DNA of 44,941 bases from Aneurinibacillus terranovensis DSM 18919 (GTDB taxonomy: Bacteria; Bacillota; Bacilli; Aneurinibacillales; Aneurinibacillaceae). Below, in pieces: positions 1 to 8,880 of the stretch; position 1 is the first letter of the stretch, and every line of letters begins with the position of its first letter. The notes beneath the pieces were generated by a model. It saw nothing but the letters and a program-made list of their open reading frames with translations, was not told the origin of the DNA and ran no database searches. Location: NCBI RefSeq assembly GCF_000430625.1, contig NZ_KE387176.1, positions 1-44,941 on the forward strand. Direction: 5' to 3'. The translations under genes and the position numbers were made by a program.

Positions 1-120
1 TCCTTTCTCCAGAATGATACGAGGACATTATACTCGTCAACTTCCGGACAGGCAATCCCATCAACTTTAGGTTGTTTTCGGGTATCAATAACAATGTGGG
101 GGCCATAGTTAATACCTTGT
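1..120 (-). pseudogene. Unrecognised open-frame fragment at left edge
   Basis: Read on the minus strand, this stretch is fully open and has coding-like composition (it contains IVIDTRKQPKVDG and PEVDEYNVLVSFW), and it runs off the window edge. The frame stays open back to a stop near 168, but no ATG, GTG or TTG start is in frame, and the cluster promoter overlaps that region. I read it as the tail of a gene that lost its 5' end, or a gene starting at an unusual codon. I do not recognise the family. Confidence 0.3.
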
Positions 121-147
121 CTAACGAAAAAAATTAATAAAACTTGT

Positions 148-176
148 TTGACTAAAATACTAGCTCATTTTATAAT
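148..176 (+). promoter_or_regulatory. Sigma-A promoter of the lyase/dehydrogenase cluster
   Basis: TTGACT (148-153) and TATAAT (171-176) are separated by exactly 17 bp, which is near the vegetative consensus. Transcription would start near 183, leaving a leader of about 190 nt before the first lyase gene. It is the only strong promoter seen ahead of the cluster. Confidence 0.75.
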
Positions 177-196
177 CACATTGTATTTCCTTATAT

Positions 197-220
197 GAAC
201 ACAAAGTTCGTAATACGAAC
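197..220. promoter_or_regulatory. Overlapping palindromic operator
   Basis: GTTCGTAATACGAAC (206-220) is a perfect palindrome with arms GTTCGT/ACGAAC. Its left half also pairs with an upstream GAAC (197-200), giving GAACACAAAGTTC. The site lies just downstream of the predicted transcription start, a classic repressor position. No regulator gene is present in the cluster, so the cognate protein is unknown. A related element (GAAC-AAA-GTTC) follows the last gene of the cluster at 8330. Confidence 0.6.
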
Positions 221-221
221 A

Positions 222-252
222 AAAAGGAGGGGGAATGAATTTAAATACCTAG
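222..252 (+). other. Leader mini-cistron with strong SD
   Basis: A very strong SD (AAAGGAGGGGG, about 223-233) sits 1-2 nt from an ATG at 235 that opens a five-codon frame (M-N-L-N-T-stop, 235-252). No longer reading frame uses this SD. It may be a leader peptide, a decoy ribosome site, or the remnant of a gene removed when the cluster assembled. The first real gene starts 120 nt further on with its own SD. Confidence 0.35.
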
Positions 253-372
253 TTGTACAGGCTCGCATTTGAAGGGATAAATTTCAATAAATCATTTCGT
301 TTACAAAAAACGGATAGTAAGAGAATGTGTAGTACAAATAAAATTTAAATCAACTGTGCAGTAGGTGAGAGT

Positions 373-1662
373 ATGCGAATCGAGCAGGATGCTTTCGGTA
401 AAGTGTCATTATCCGATAAAGTGCTTTATGGAATTCAAACGGTTCGTACTGTGGAAAATATGTCGTTTTCCGGTAAAAGGTTGTCAGAATTCCCTGAGTA
501 CATTCGCGCACTTGCTCAAGTTAAGCGAGCTTGTGCTTTGGCGAATCTGAGTGCTGGAGTGATTTCTGAGGAACACTGTAACAAGATTACCACTGCCTGT
601 GACCAGCTCATTCAAGGCAAACATCATGATCAATTTCCTGTTGATATTTTTCATGGTGGCGGTAGTATCGGGGTCAATATGAATGTGAATGAGGTCATCG
701 CGCATCTTGCAGGAGATGATGTCCACCCTTTTGATCATGTGAATGCTTCGCAATCCACAGCGGATGTATGTCATACCGGTCTTCGTATTGCACTCATAGC
801 AATGCTCGAACCGTTAGACCAGGTGGTAAAGGAACTTATCGCTACACTGGACAAACAAGCGGAATCTTTTCAATCGATTCGGACGATTGCAAGAACATGC
901 TGGCAGGATGGGATGAGTGTTCCGTTATCCAGTTTGTTTGAAGGATTGTCTTCTGCTCTAAAACGAAGAAGAAGATTGCTCATGTGCTCGTCAGATGATA
1001 TCCATTCCATTAATTTGGGCGGAACGGTGATTGGATCAGGAGTAGGGGCTAAAAAAGAGTACCAATCAGCGATTATACGTGAACTACGAAACGTTACAAA
1101 TCGCTCACTTAAATGGCGAGAGAATTTATATGATGCTGCACAGTATCCAGATGATATAGCGCATCTTTCTTCACAAGTCAGGATTCTTGGAAGCCTTCTC
1201 ATGAAGTTTGCGAACGATCTTCGTCTTTTGTCCTCGGGACCCGAAACGGGATTATCAGAATTATGTTTGCCTGCTGTACAAGCTGGTTCTTCCTTTTTCC
1301 CTGGGAAGGTAAACCCGGTGATCGCTGAAACGATGATGCAGTGTAGCATGCTTATTGCAGGTAATGATTCTGTCATTCAATCAGCTGTGGAAATGGGAGA
1401 AGTTCATCTCAATATTTGGGAAGGGATGATAGGGGCTTTGTTAATGCAAAACATTAAGATGCTCACCCAAGCTTCAAAAATCTTCCATGAGCGATGTGTG
1501 GCAGGCATTCAGCCGAACACAGAACAATGTGAAACATATGCAACAAGTTTTATTCCAGTAGTAGTGGAGTTGAAGGAAAAGTATGGATACCAGCAGGTAT
1601 CGAAGTGGTTGAAAGAAATGAGCCATGATGAATTAAGAAGAAAAATACGAGAGGAGAAATAA
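373..1662 (+). CDS. Divergent aspartase/fumarase-superfamily lyase (short paralogue)
   Basis: A 429-residue member of the class II fumarase/aspartase superfamily, which cleaves succinyl C-N or C-O bonds to release fumarate. Family marks are YGIQTVR (19-25), VNMNVNEV (101-108), SQST (126-129) and the catalytic loop GSSFFPGKVN (305-314) with base Ser306 and carboxylate ligands Lys312 and Asn314. Compared with true aspartases (about 470 aa) it has lost roughly 15 residues before HPFDHVN. The conserved GTS Thr is Ile99, the STND Asn is Ala130, and the RTH/RTQ position is Cys176. In aspartase these positions contact the second carboxylate and the amino group, so the substrate is probably altered or the protein is a non-catalytic partner. 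AGGTGAG precedes ATG 373. Three bases separate its stop from the aldehyde dehydrogenase, so they are co-transcribed. Confidence 0.8.
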   Translation: MRIEQDAFGKVSLSDKVLYGIQTVRTVENMSFSGKRLSEFPEYIRALAQVKRACALANLSAGVISEEHCNKITTACDQLIQGKHHDQFPVDIFHGGGSIGVNMNVNEVIAHLAGDDVHPFDHVNASQSTADVCHTGLRIALIAMLEPLDQVVKELIATLDKQAESFQSIRTIARTCWQDGMSVPLSSLFEGLSSALKRRRRLLMCSSDDIHSINLGGTVIGSGVGAKKEYQSAIIRELRNVTNRSLKWRENLYDAAQYPDDIAHLSSQVRILGSLLMKFANDLRLLSSGPETGLSELCLPAVQAGSSFFPGKVNPVIAETMMQCSMLIAGNDSVIQSAVEMGEVHLNIWEGMIGALLMQNIKMLTQASKIFHERCVAGIQPNTEQCETYATSFIPVVVELKEKYGYQQVSKWLKEMSHDELRRKIREEK

Positions 1663-1664
1663 AC

Positions 1665-3164
1665 ATGAGCACAATCCAACCAGCAAAACTAGAATGGGCC
1701 AAGGAATGGTTAAAGGACACAAAAAAGTTTTACATTGGAGGTCAATGGATTAAGGGCATAACAACATCCAGCTCGATTAATCCAGCCAATGGTCAAGAGG
1801 TAGGGACGTTCTACGATAGTACTCCAAAACACGTCGATCAAGCAGTTGAAGCAGCAAGAAAGGCTTTTACAGGCCAAGAATGGGGAAAAATGAGCCGCAA
1901 AGAAAGAGCGAAAAAACTGCATGCGATTGCTGCTGTGATTCGTGAACATCAAGCAGAGTTAGCGACGTTAGAGTCTTTAGATAACGGAAAGCTATATAAA
2001 GAAGCTTTTGTTGATGATATGGGCGAAGCAGCTGATATTTTCGACTATTATGCCGGATGGACAGATAAATTTTATGGTGAAAATAATCCGGTGGATGGAG
2101 ATTTTCTAAGCTATACCGTACGTCAACCTGTAGGGGTTTGCGGTCAAATTGTTCCGTTTAACTTCCCATTGTTAATGGCAGCATGGAAAATTGCTCCTGC
2201 ACTTGCGATGGGAAATACGGTTATTTTAAAACCTTCGGATAAAACATCGTTTTCTGCGATTCGATTCTTCGAACTTGTGGATGAAGCGAATATCCTGCCG
2301 CCAGGTGTTATCAACTTGGTTCTAGGGGGAGCGGAAGTAGGCTCTGCTATTAGTAACCACAATGGAATTGATAAAATCACCTTTACAGGAAGCACAAACA
2401 TCGGTAAGCAACTGGTACGTGATTCCGCTAATTCAAACTTAAAAACGGTTACATTAGAGTTAGGTGGAAAGTCACCAAATATCATTTTTGATGACGTGCC
2501 AAATCTAGATTTTGCGATTGAACGCTCTTTCTATGGACTCTTTACTCATAAAGGCGAAAAATGTTCGGCGCCGACAAGACTGTTTGTACAACGCGGCATT
2601 TATGACAAAGTGATAGACGGAATTGTGAAATTTGCCAGCTCGTATAAGCTGGGCGATCCGTTTGATCCAACAAGTGATCAAGGACCCCAATGCTCAGAAG
2701 AACATATGGAGCGCATCCTTGGCTATATTCAAAGCGGTATCGAAGAAGGGGCTAGAGTCGTTGTTGGTGGAGAGCGTGATGTAGAAGGTGAAAAAGCAAA
2801 TGGATTCTATATCAAGCCAACGATCTTTGCTGATGTTACAAACGATATGAAAATTGCTAGAGAAGAAATTTTTGGTCCTGTTCTTTGTATTATTCCGTTT
2901 GATACGGAAGAAGAAGTGGTACAAATGGCCAATGATACGATTTATGGTTTAGCAGCAGGGCTTTGGACAAGAAATATTGCCCGTGCACAACGGGTTGCAA
3001 ATCAACTAGAAGCGGGTCAAGTATTTATTAACCGTTATGGTTGCTATGATTTCGCAAGTCCATTCGGCGGATTTAAACAAAGTGGATGGGGCAAAGAATA
3101 TGCGATTCATTCTTTAGAGTCTTATACAAAAACAAAAGCGATTTGGATCTACACAGCAGAATAA
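1665..3164 (+). CDS. NAD(P)-dependent aldehyde dehydrogenase
   Basis: A 499-residue ALDH-superfamily enzyme that oxidises an aldehyde to its acid. Visible motifs are PFNFP (oxyanion Asn166), TFTGSTNIG (cofactor fold, about 239-247), LELGGKSPN with general base Glu265, GEKCSA with nucleophile Cys300, EEIFGPVL, and the C-terminal SPFGGFKQSGWGKE. Length and motifs are full, so it should be active. It starts at ATG 1665 behind GAGGAGA, tightly coupled to the upstream lyase and 14 bp ahead of the alcohol dehydrogenase. Together these suggest oxidation of an alcohol or amino-alcohol side product of the lyase step. The substrate cannot be read from the sequence. Confidence 0.92.
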   Translation: MSTIQPAKLEWAKEWLKDTKKFYIGGQWIKGITTSSSINPANGQEVGTFYDSTPKHVDQAVEAARKAFTGQEWGKMSRKERAKKLHAIAAVIREHQAELATLESLDNGKLYKEAFVDDMGEAADIFDYYAGWTDKFYGENNPVDGDFLSYTVRQPVGVCGQIVPFNFPLLMAAWKIAPALAMGNTVILKPSDKTSFSAIRFFELVDEANILPPGVINLVLGGAEVGSAISNHNGIDKITFTGSTNIGKQLVRDSANSNLKTVTLELGGKSPNIIFDDVPNLDFAIERSFYGLFTHKGEKCSAPTRLFVQRGIYDKVIDGIVKFASSYKLGDPFDPTSDQGPQCSEEHMERILGYIQSGIEEGARVVVGGERDVEGEKANGFYIKPTIFADVTNDMKIAREEIFGPVLCIIPFDTEEEVVQMANDTIYGLAAGLWTRNIARAQRVANQLEAGQVFINRYGCYDFASPFGGFKQSGWGKEYAIHSLESYTKTKAIWIYTAE

Positions 3165-3178
3165 GGGAGAGAAACAGC

Positions 3179-4297
3179 ATGAAGATGAAAGCAGTTGTTA
3201 TGACAGAAATTGGAGCACCACTTCGTATTGAAGAGGTCGAACTTGCAGAGCCAAAGGCGAATGAGGTTCTCGTTAAAATCGAAGCGACAGGGGTTTGCCA
3301 TAGTGATTTAAATGCCCTGCATGATGAAACTACTCCAATCCCTACGATTCTTGGGCACGAAGGTTCCGGTATCGTAGTGGAAGTAGGACCAAACGTAAAA
3401 AATGTTAAGATTGGCGATAAAGTAGCACTTAGCTGGGTTCCGTTCTGTGGTACATGTGAATTTTGCCAGACCGGACAGGTCAATCTTTGTGAGTCTGCCT
3501 TTGGTCCGATGTTTGAAGGAACGCTACTTGATGGAACAACTCGTCTGAGCTTAAACGGTGAAAAAGTATATCATAACTCGTTGCTTTCCACTTTCGCTGA
3601 GTACACAGTCGTACCCGAAATGAGCTGCGTGAAGCTTCCTGATGAAATGCCTTTTGCTCAAGCATCCTTGATTGGTTGCGGGGTAGCAACTGGATACGGA
3701 GCAGCAGTCAAAGCGGCAAAAGTAACACCGGGTTCAACCGTTGCTATATTTGGAATTGGTGGCGTAGGTGTTAATGCTATCCAAGGTGCTCGCATTGCTG
3801 GAGCATCGAAAATTATTGCGTGTGATTTAAAAGAGCAAAACTTAGAAATTGCGAAAACGTTTGGTGCTACTCACACTGTGAATGTAGGGGAAGGCAACGT
3901 AGTAGAAATGTTGAAAGAATTAACAGGAGGCTTTGGCGTACATTTCGCTATCGACTGCTCAGGAAACACCAATGCAGCTTCTACTGCTTGGCAGGCAACA
4001 AGAAAAGGTGGAACAACCGTTGTGGTCGGTGCCTTTAACCCAAAAAGAGAGTTGACGCTTCCGGCAAACGGATTCCATCGTGTAGGGAAAAATTTGAAAG
4101 GAAGTTTCTATGGTGATGTTCATCCTTTCCTTGATTTCCCGATTATTGCTGAACTTTATTTAGATGGCAAGTTCAAATTGGATGAGTTAGTTCTTTCTCG
4201 CATTCAGTTAGAAGATATCAATAAGGCATTTGACAGTTTCCACAATCAATGTTGTGTTAATGTAGGTCGCACAGTGATTGAATTTGGAGGAAAGTGA
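3179..4297 (+). CDS. Zinc-dependent alcohol dehydrogenase (MDR family)
   Basis: A 372-residue medium-chain dehydrogenase that converts an alcohol to the aldehyde consumed by the neighbouring ALDH. Catalytic zinc ligands are Cys40 (GVCHSD), His60 (GHEGSG) and Cys167 (GCGVATGYG). Structural zinc ligands are Cys90, Cys93, Cys96 and Cys104. The NAD site is FGIGGVG (191-197). The overall pattern is that of the class III-like/AdhC group. I chose ATG 3179 because it follows AAGGGAGAGAAAC and begins the conserved MKMKAVV; an earlier in-frame start would overlap the ALDH. An intrinsic hairpin directly at the stop separates it from the next gene. Confidence 0.9.
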   Translation: MKMKAVVMTEIGAPLRIEEVELAEPKANEVLVKIEATGVCHSDLNALHDETTPIPTILGHEGSGIVVEVGPNVKNVKIGDKVALSWVPFCGTCEFCQTGQVNLCESAFGPMFEGTLLDGTTRLSLNGEKVYHNSLLSTFAEYTVVPEMSCVKLPDEMPFAQASLIGCGVATGYGAAVKAAKVTPGSTVAIFGIGGVGVNAIQGARIAGASKIIACDLKEQNLEIAKTFGATHTVNVGEGNVVEMLKELTGGFGVHFAIDCSGNTNAASTAWQATRKGGTTVVVGAFNPKRELTLPANGFHRVGKNLKGSFYGDVHPFLDFPIIAELYLDGKFKLDELVLSRIQLEDINKAFDSFHNQCCVNVGRTVIEFGGK

Positions 4298-4328
4298 TAT
4301 AGGGCGTTTTGCCCTATATCTTCTTTGT
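4296..4328 (+). terminator. Hairpin after the alcohol dehydrogenase
   Basis: A perfect 10-bp stem, GATATAGGGC (4296-4305) and GCCCTATATC (4311-4320), with a GTTTT loop is followed by TTCTTTG. It starts inside the ADH stop codon. The T-tract is imperfect, so it may only attenuate transcription into the downstream genes. Confidence 0.6.
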
Positions 4329-4332
4329 TCAT

Positions 4333-4860
4333 ATGAAACAGTTACTTTTTATCGTTTTTTTACAAGTTGTCTACGTCTCATTGATGAGCGTACGATTTAT
4401 TTTAATGGTTAAAGGAATCCGTTATATGGCGGCATTTATCAGTGCTGTCGAAATCGGTATTTATGTAGTTGGGTTTAAAATTGTATTAGACAATTTAAAT
4501 GATCCCGTAAGTCTTATTGTATATTGCTTGAGTTATGGACTAGGGATTTTGATTGGCACCAAGATAGAGGAGCGCCTTGCTCTGGGCTATGCGACGATTC
4601 AAGTGGTTACGACAAAGACAGACATATTCATATCAGAACAATTGCGTAAAAAAGGGTATGGAGTGACAACTTGGCAAGGAGAGGGACGAGAAGGCTCGCC
4701 TCGTACTGTTTTGTCTATCGTGACTCATCGTAAGCGACAATTCATTCTTTATAAGGAGATTCTTTTAATGGATCCGGAAGCATTTATTGTTAGCTATGAA
4801 CCGAAACACTTCCATGGGGGATTTTATCATTTTCCGCATAATGGACTAGGAGAGGAATGA
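4333..4860 (+). CDS. UPF0316/DUF2179 membrane protein
   Basis: A 175-residue protein with three N-terminal membrane helices (about residues 2-20, 28-45, 52-70) and a soluble C-terminal half, matching the YebE/UPF0316 family with a DUF2179-type domain. The molecular role is not established. I place the start at ATG 4333 (MKQLLFIV), which gives the usual family N-terminus. An upstream TTG at 4309 lies inside the terminator stem. No good SD precedes 4333, so expression may be low. Its place between catabolic enzymes and a chemoreceptor hints at a membrane function related to the pathway substrate. Confidence 0.75.
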   Translation: MKQLLFIVFLQVVYVSLMSVRFILMVKGIRYMAAFISAVEIGIYVVGFKIVLDNLNDPVSLIVYCLSYGLGILIGTKIEERLALGYATIQVVTTKTDIFISEQLRKKGYGVTTWQGEGREGSPRTVLSIVTHRKRQFILYKEILLMDPEAFIVSYEPKHFHGGFYHFPHNGLGEE

Positions 4861-4863
4861 ATT

Positions 4864-6924
4864 ATGAAAAGAAGAAAAATAAAAATAAAGACAAAAATGA
4901 TTGCAGCTTTTTTGCTTATCACGTTAGTCCCCATTTTAACGATAAGTTCCTTTATCTATAAAACGATCAACGATCAAATTAAGGATGATTTTATAAGAAC
5001 AACGGAAAAGGAAACCGCCCAAGTAGATAAAGGGATTGAATTGTATCTTGAGACAATAAAAGAAAATACAAAACTGCTTTCTACGAATCCTGTAGTTATG
5101 CAGGCTAATCAATCTATTACCTCTTATGTACAAGCGAAAAGTAATAAAATGACCCCGTCTAAGAATGGAGGCATTGAATCAGCCATTTATAACGTGTATA
5201 AAAATTTCGCTACTTCTCATCCTAATATCGCTTTTGTATACATGGGAACAGAACATGGGGGATATGTTCAATATCCAGAGGCAATGAATGCTGAATTTTA
5301 TGATCCTAGACAGAGACCGTGGTATAAAGCAGCTAAAGAACACCCGTCAGATGTTATCCGGACAAACGCTTATCAATCTGTCCCTGATCCTTCTGTTATT
5401 ATAGGTACAGTTAGCGTTGTAAAAAATGAGCGGGGAGAAATTATTGGTGTTCAAGGATTAGACGTCTCACTTTCTAATTTTACAAATATTATAAAAAACA
5501 TTCATATTGGTAAAACAGGCTTTCTTATGGTTGTACAGGGGGATGGGACGATTTTGGCTAATCCAAAGAACCTTGCTACCAATTTTAAGAATATTACAGA
5601 TTTAAAAATTAACGGATTCAATAATGTATCCTCACTTGATAAAAAATTACTTGAAGTTCAATATAATGGAAAATATTATGTAGCTAATATCTTTACTTCT
5701 CCTAAAATAGGCTGGAAATATATTTCCTTCATCGAAAAGTCGGAACTGAATGAAAACTCTGCTCATATTAATATGATTATTTTACTTATTACGATCGTAT
5801 TTGTTTTGCTCGCTCTTATTGTCGCCTATCGTATGTCGTTACAATTTTCCAACCCAATTGTGTTAACAGAAAAATATTTAAATGTCATTGCAACGGGGGA
5901 TTTATCTCAGCCGTTCCCCGAGAGTTTACTCAAGAGAAGAGACGAATTTGGAAACTTGGCAAATTCAATTCATCAGATGACGTGTAAACTTCGACATCTA
6001 TTAGAACGAGTAAAAGAAACTTCTGAACAAGTAGCTGCTTCATCTCAACAATTCAATACAATTGTAGAGCAAACGAGTAAGGCCACAGAGCAAATTACCA
6101 ATTCGATTCAGGAGCTAGCGGCAGGTACTGAAAAACAGGTTGTAAGTACAAGCAAAACTCGTGAATTTGTTTCAGGTATTTCAAGCGGAATGGAACAAGC
6201 GGCGATTTCAGTAGAAGGTGTCTCTACCCTTTCTCTTACTACAAATCAAAAAGCAAGGAGAGGATTAGAACTTGTAAATCAGACGATCGAGCAAATGAAT
6301 AAGATAAATGAAAAGGTAGTAGAAACAGCCAACGTGGTACGAACACTCGAAGAGAAGTCTAAATGCATCGGGGGAATTACTACGATCATCACTGAAGTTG
6401 CGAACCAAACAAACTTACTCGCTTTAAACGCTGCTATAGAAGCGGCAAGAGCCGGGGAGCAAGGAAAGGGATTTGCAGTTGTGGCAGATGAAGTCAGAAA
6501 ATTAGCAGAACAATCGGGTTTAGCAACAGATGAAATTCGAAAAGTTATTGAAGAGATTCAAACGGAATCAGGGAAAGCTGTACGATTTATTGATGATAGC
6601 TCAGCTGCATTTTATCAAGGACTAGAAATGGTTCAACAGACAGGTAATTCTTTTGCGGATATTGTGAAAATGGTCGAAGAAGTATCGAAGCAAACGCAAG
6701 AAGTTTTTGTAGTGGTTGAAGAAGCCAATACAGGTTCGCTACATATGGTCGATATGATAGGGAATGCGAACTTGATTTGGGAGCAATCAGCAGTAAATAC
6801 TCAACATATTGCATCAGCAGCGGAGGAGCAGTATGCATCGATGGAAGAAATCGCATCATCAGCTGAGTCACTTAATAAAACGGCATATGATTTACGAAGT
6901 ATGGTTAATCACTTTAAATTGTAA
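4864..6924 (+). CDS. Methyl-accepting chemotaxis protein (dCache type)
   Basis: A 686-residue transmembrane chemoreceptor. It has an N-terminal membrane helix (about 13-32), an extracellular double-Cache-like sensor (about 35-280, with [12 protein letters not shown] and GVQGLDVSL), a second membrane helix (about 298-320), a HAMP linker (about 322-375) and the cytoplasmic signalling domain. The hairpin tip carries the conserved [20 protein letters not shown]. Its ATG is three bases after the UPF0316 stop. Double-Cache sensors often bind small organic acids, amino acids or amines, so its position inside the lyase cluster suggests that the cell swims toward the substrate of this pathway. The ligand is inferred only. 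Confidence 0.93.
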   Translation: MKRRKIKIKTKMIAAFLLITLVPILTISSFIYKTINDQIKDDFIRTTEKETAQVDKGIELYLETIKENTKLLSTNPVVMQANQSITSYVQAKSNKMTPSKNGGIESAIYNVYKNFATSHPNIAFVYMGTEHGGYVQYPEAMNAEFYDPRQRPWYKAAKEHPSDVIRTNAYQSVPDPSVIIGTVSVVKNERGEIIGVQGLDVSLSNFTNIIKNIHIGKTGFLMVVQGDGTILANPKNLATNFKNITDLKINGFNNVSSLDKKLLEVQYNGKYYVANIFTSPKIGWKYISFIEKSELNENSAHINMIILLITIVFVLLALIVAYRMSLQFSNPIVLTEKYLNVIATGDLSQPFPESLLKRRDEFGNLANSIHQMTCKLRHLLERVKETSEQVAASSQQFNTIVEQTSKATEQITNSIQELAAGTEKQVVSTSKTREFVSGISSGMEQAAISVEGVSTLSLTTNQKARRGLELVNQTIEQMNKINEKVVETANVVRTLEEKSKCIGGITTIITEVANQTNLLALNAAIEAARAGEQGKGFAVVADEVRKLAEQSGLATDEIRKVIEEIQTESGKAVRFIDDSSAAFYQGLEMVQQTGNSFADIVKMVEEVSKQTQEVFVVVEEANTGSLHMVDMIGNANLIWEQSAVNTQHIASAAEEQYASMEEIASSAESLNKTAYDLRSMVNHFKL

Positions 6925-6940
6925 TCAGGGAGGGTTATAG

Positions 6941-8329
6941 ATGATGCGGATGGAAAAGGATGCATTAGGTGGATTGGAAATAGATGATGATGTTTATTAT
7001 GGCATTCAAACAGTACGAGCTTATGAGAATTTTTCGATCTCCGGGCAGAGTATAGAGATGTATCCTAAATTGATTTGGAGTATGGCAGTTATTAAAAAAT
7101 CAGCAGCGCTTGCAAACCGAGATATTGGTGTTCTTGAAAGTGAGATAGCGGATGCTATTTGTGCGGCGGCAGACGAAATTATGAACGGGCGTATGAAGTC
7201 GCAGTTTCCCGTCGATGTGTATCAAGCAGGTGGCGGGGTTTCTGTAAACATGAATATCAATGAGGTCATTGCCAATCGAGCAAATGAGATGCTGACTGGA
7301 CATAAAGGATATGATCGTGTGCATCCTAATGTGCATGTCAACATGTCTCAATCTACAAATGATGTATTACCGAGCGCGATTAAGCTTGCCTGCTTTCTTT
7401 ATATACAAGATTTACTTCAAAGCTTACATATAATTGAGAACGCCTTGGCAAAGAAAGTAACCGAATTTCGTGACGTTGTTAAAATTTCTAGGACTTGTTT
7501 ACAGGATGCCGTACCTATTACACTTGGACAACAGTTTAGTGGATATCACTCTTTTTTTTGTAGACAAATTGAAGAGGTGGAAACATTAAAAAAGGTGTGC
7601 CTTCCTCTCGTTATGGGAGCTACTGCTGTTGGAACAGGAATCGGTTCCTATCCGGGTTATATGGAAAAGATATATCAATATTTACCCCATATTTCAGGGA
7701 TACCCGTTACAAAAGAAAATAATTTCTTTGATGGTCTTCAGAATGCCGATGTGTACCTTAAAATTTCGTCTGCATTAAAATGCCTAGCAACAGGACTATC
7801 CAAGTTAGCCAGTGATTTGAGGATGCTATCATCAGGGCCTAGAGCGGGATTTGCCGAAATTACATTACCAGCAGTACAACCAGGATCATCGATTATGCCA
7901 GGGAAAATAAATCCTTGTATACCGGAGATGGTGATTCAAGTTTGTTTTGAAGTGTATGGACATGACCAGACGATTACACTGGCTGTTGATCGAGGTGAGT
8001 TGGATTTAAACATATGGGAACCTATCATACTGAAAAATTTATTTGCATCATTTCAGCTACTAACCAACAGCATTGTATTGTTTACAAATAAATGTATTGA
8101 AGGAGTTAAAGCTAACAAGGAGATTTGTAAACAATACGCAGAGACCTCCTTATCACTTTCAACGGTATTATCATCATTATTTGGGTATGAAACAGCCTGT
8201 GATATTGCAAAAGAGGCTTATGAAAGAGGACTGACGATTAAGGAGTTAGCTATTGAAAAAGAAATGCTTATGGCAGAGGAAGCAGAACAGTTACTAAATC
8301 CAATCATTCTAACTGGATTGGATAAATGA
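6941..8329 (+). CDS. Aspartase/fumarase-superfamily lyase (full-length paralogue)
   Basis: A 462-residue class II fumarase/aspartase-type lyase with standard length. Conserved segments are YGIQTVRAYENF, VNMNINEVIANR, VHVNMSQSTND (131-141), LSSGPRAG and catalytic loop GSSIMPGKIN (315-324: base Ser316, Lys322, Asn324). The Thr of the aspartase GTS motif is Val100, and the RTH/RTQ residue is Cys186, the same class of change as in the first paralogue; STND is intact. This argues for elimination from a modified substrate rather than plain L-aspartate. SD GGGAGGG precedes ATG 6941 (ATG 6944 is possible). It is likely the catalytic partner in the cluster. Confidence 0.88.
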   Translation: MMRMEKDALGGLEIDDDVYYGIQTVRAYENFSISGQSIEMYPKLIWSMAVIKKSAALANRDIGVLESEIADAICAAADEIMNGRMKSQFPVDVYQAGGGVSVNMNINEVIANRANEMLTGHKGYDRVHPNVHVNMSQSTNDVLPSAIKLACFLYIQDLLQSLHIIENALAKKVTEFRDVVKISRTCLQDAVPITLGQQFSGYHSFFCRQIEEVETLKKVCLPLVMGATAVGTGIGSYPGYMEKIYQYLPHISGIPVTKENNFFDGLQNADVYLKISSALKCLATGLSKLASDLRMLSSGPRAGFAEITLPAVQPGSSIMPGKINPCIPEMVIQVCFEVYGHDQTITLAVDRGELDLNIWEPIILKNLFASFQLLTNSIVLFTNKCIEGVKANKEICKQYAETSLSLSTVLSSLFGYETACDIAKEAYERGLTIKELAIEKEMLMAEEAEQLLNPIILTGLDK

Positions 8330-8346
8330 ACAGAACAAAGTTCTGT
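8330..8346. repeat. Inverted repeat after the cluster
   Basis: ACAGAAC-AAA-GTTCTGT is a perfect 7-bp-arm inverted repeat directly after the second lyase stop. An A-rich rather than T-rich tract follows, so it is a poor plus-strand terminator. The GAAC/GTTC halves resemble the operator upstream of the cluster at 197-220. Confidence 0.45.
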
Positions 8347-8433
8347 GAAAAAATAAAAAGTCGATAGGCAGCTCATTCAATTTTTAACGTATACCCGAAA
8401 GAAGTCTTCCACTTCTAAACAGGAAGAGGGTCT

Positions 8434-8467
8434 GACTCATAACCTTTTGAGTCGGATCTTTTTTTGT
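8434..8467 (+). terminator. Intrinsic terminator at the IS relic boundary
   Basis: GACTCA (8434-8439) pairs with TGAGTC (8448-8453), followed by GGATCTTTTTTTG. It can end transcription from the lyase cluster. It directly abuts the transposase relic, so it may be a terminal part of the former insertion sequence. Confidence 0.6.
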
Positions 8468-8482
8468 GTGAGCCCGGCGGCG

Positions 8483-8605
8483 ATAGTATTAGCATTGATG
8501 GAGATGGTCATAAACGGTGTATCAACCCGCAAAGTCTCTCAGATTACAGAGGAACTATGCGGTACTGAGTTTTCAAAATCCACCGTTTCGGATCTATGCA
8601 AGCGC
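8483..8605 (+). pseudogene. IS256-family transposase fragment
   Basis: About 40 codons (LALMEMVINGVSTRKV..., FSKSTVSDLCKRL) match the N-terminal half of IS256/Mutator-type transposases (Transposase_mut). The rest of the roughly 400-residue protein is absent: after CKRL the frame runs into unrelated sequence and then stops. It is a dead remnant of an insertion sequence. Confidence 0.75.
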
Positions 8606-8669
8606 CTACATACATTTAATTTTTCTCCTTATGGTTACAGGAGGGCTTTCACAATCGCTTGTGCACAGA

Positions 8670-8880
8670 AATGAGCTCATACAACAATTAATGGATTATC
8701 ATAGGTGGGCAAATTTTAAATTAATCAAGTACATGGAAAGTTGCCAAAAGATCATTCCATGCAGAAGTGAAAAATGTATTCCAAACTATTTCCCAAACTT
8801 TTGGCCATATGGCATCCGTAGATAAGTTTGGTATAACCTTTCTTACACGCATAAGGGCAACTAAGGCTAGAACTCACGCC
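8670..8880 (+). pseudogene. Frameshifted DinB-superfamily gene relic
   Basis: Frame one reads NELIQQLMDYHRWANFKLI, a typical DinB/YfiT-like N-terminus with its metal-site His. After about 35 codons, similarity moves to another frame (EVKNVFQTISQTFGHMASVDK) and then ends in a dispersed repeat. The gene therefore has at least one frameshift and a 3' truncation. DinB-like proteins are small four-helix metalloproteins, some acting as thiol transferases. This copy cannot be functional. Confidence 0.65.

Noticed and set aside
4309-4332. TTG start for the UPF0316 gene
   Set aside because: The TTG lies within the terminator hairpin; the family N-terminus begins at ATG 4333.
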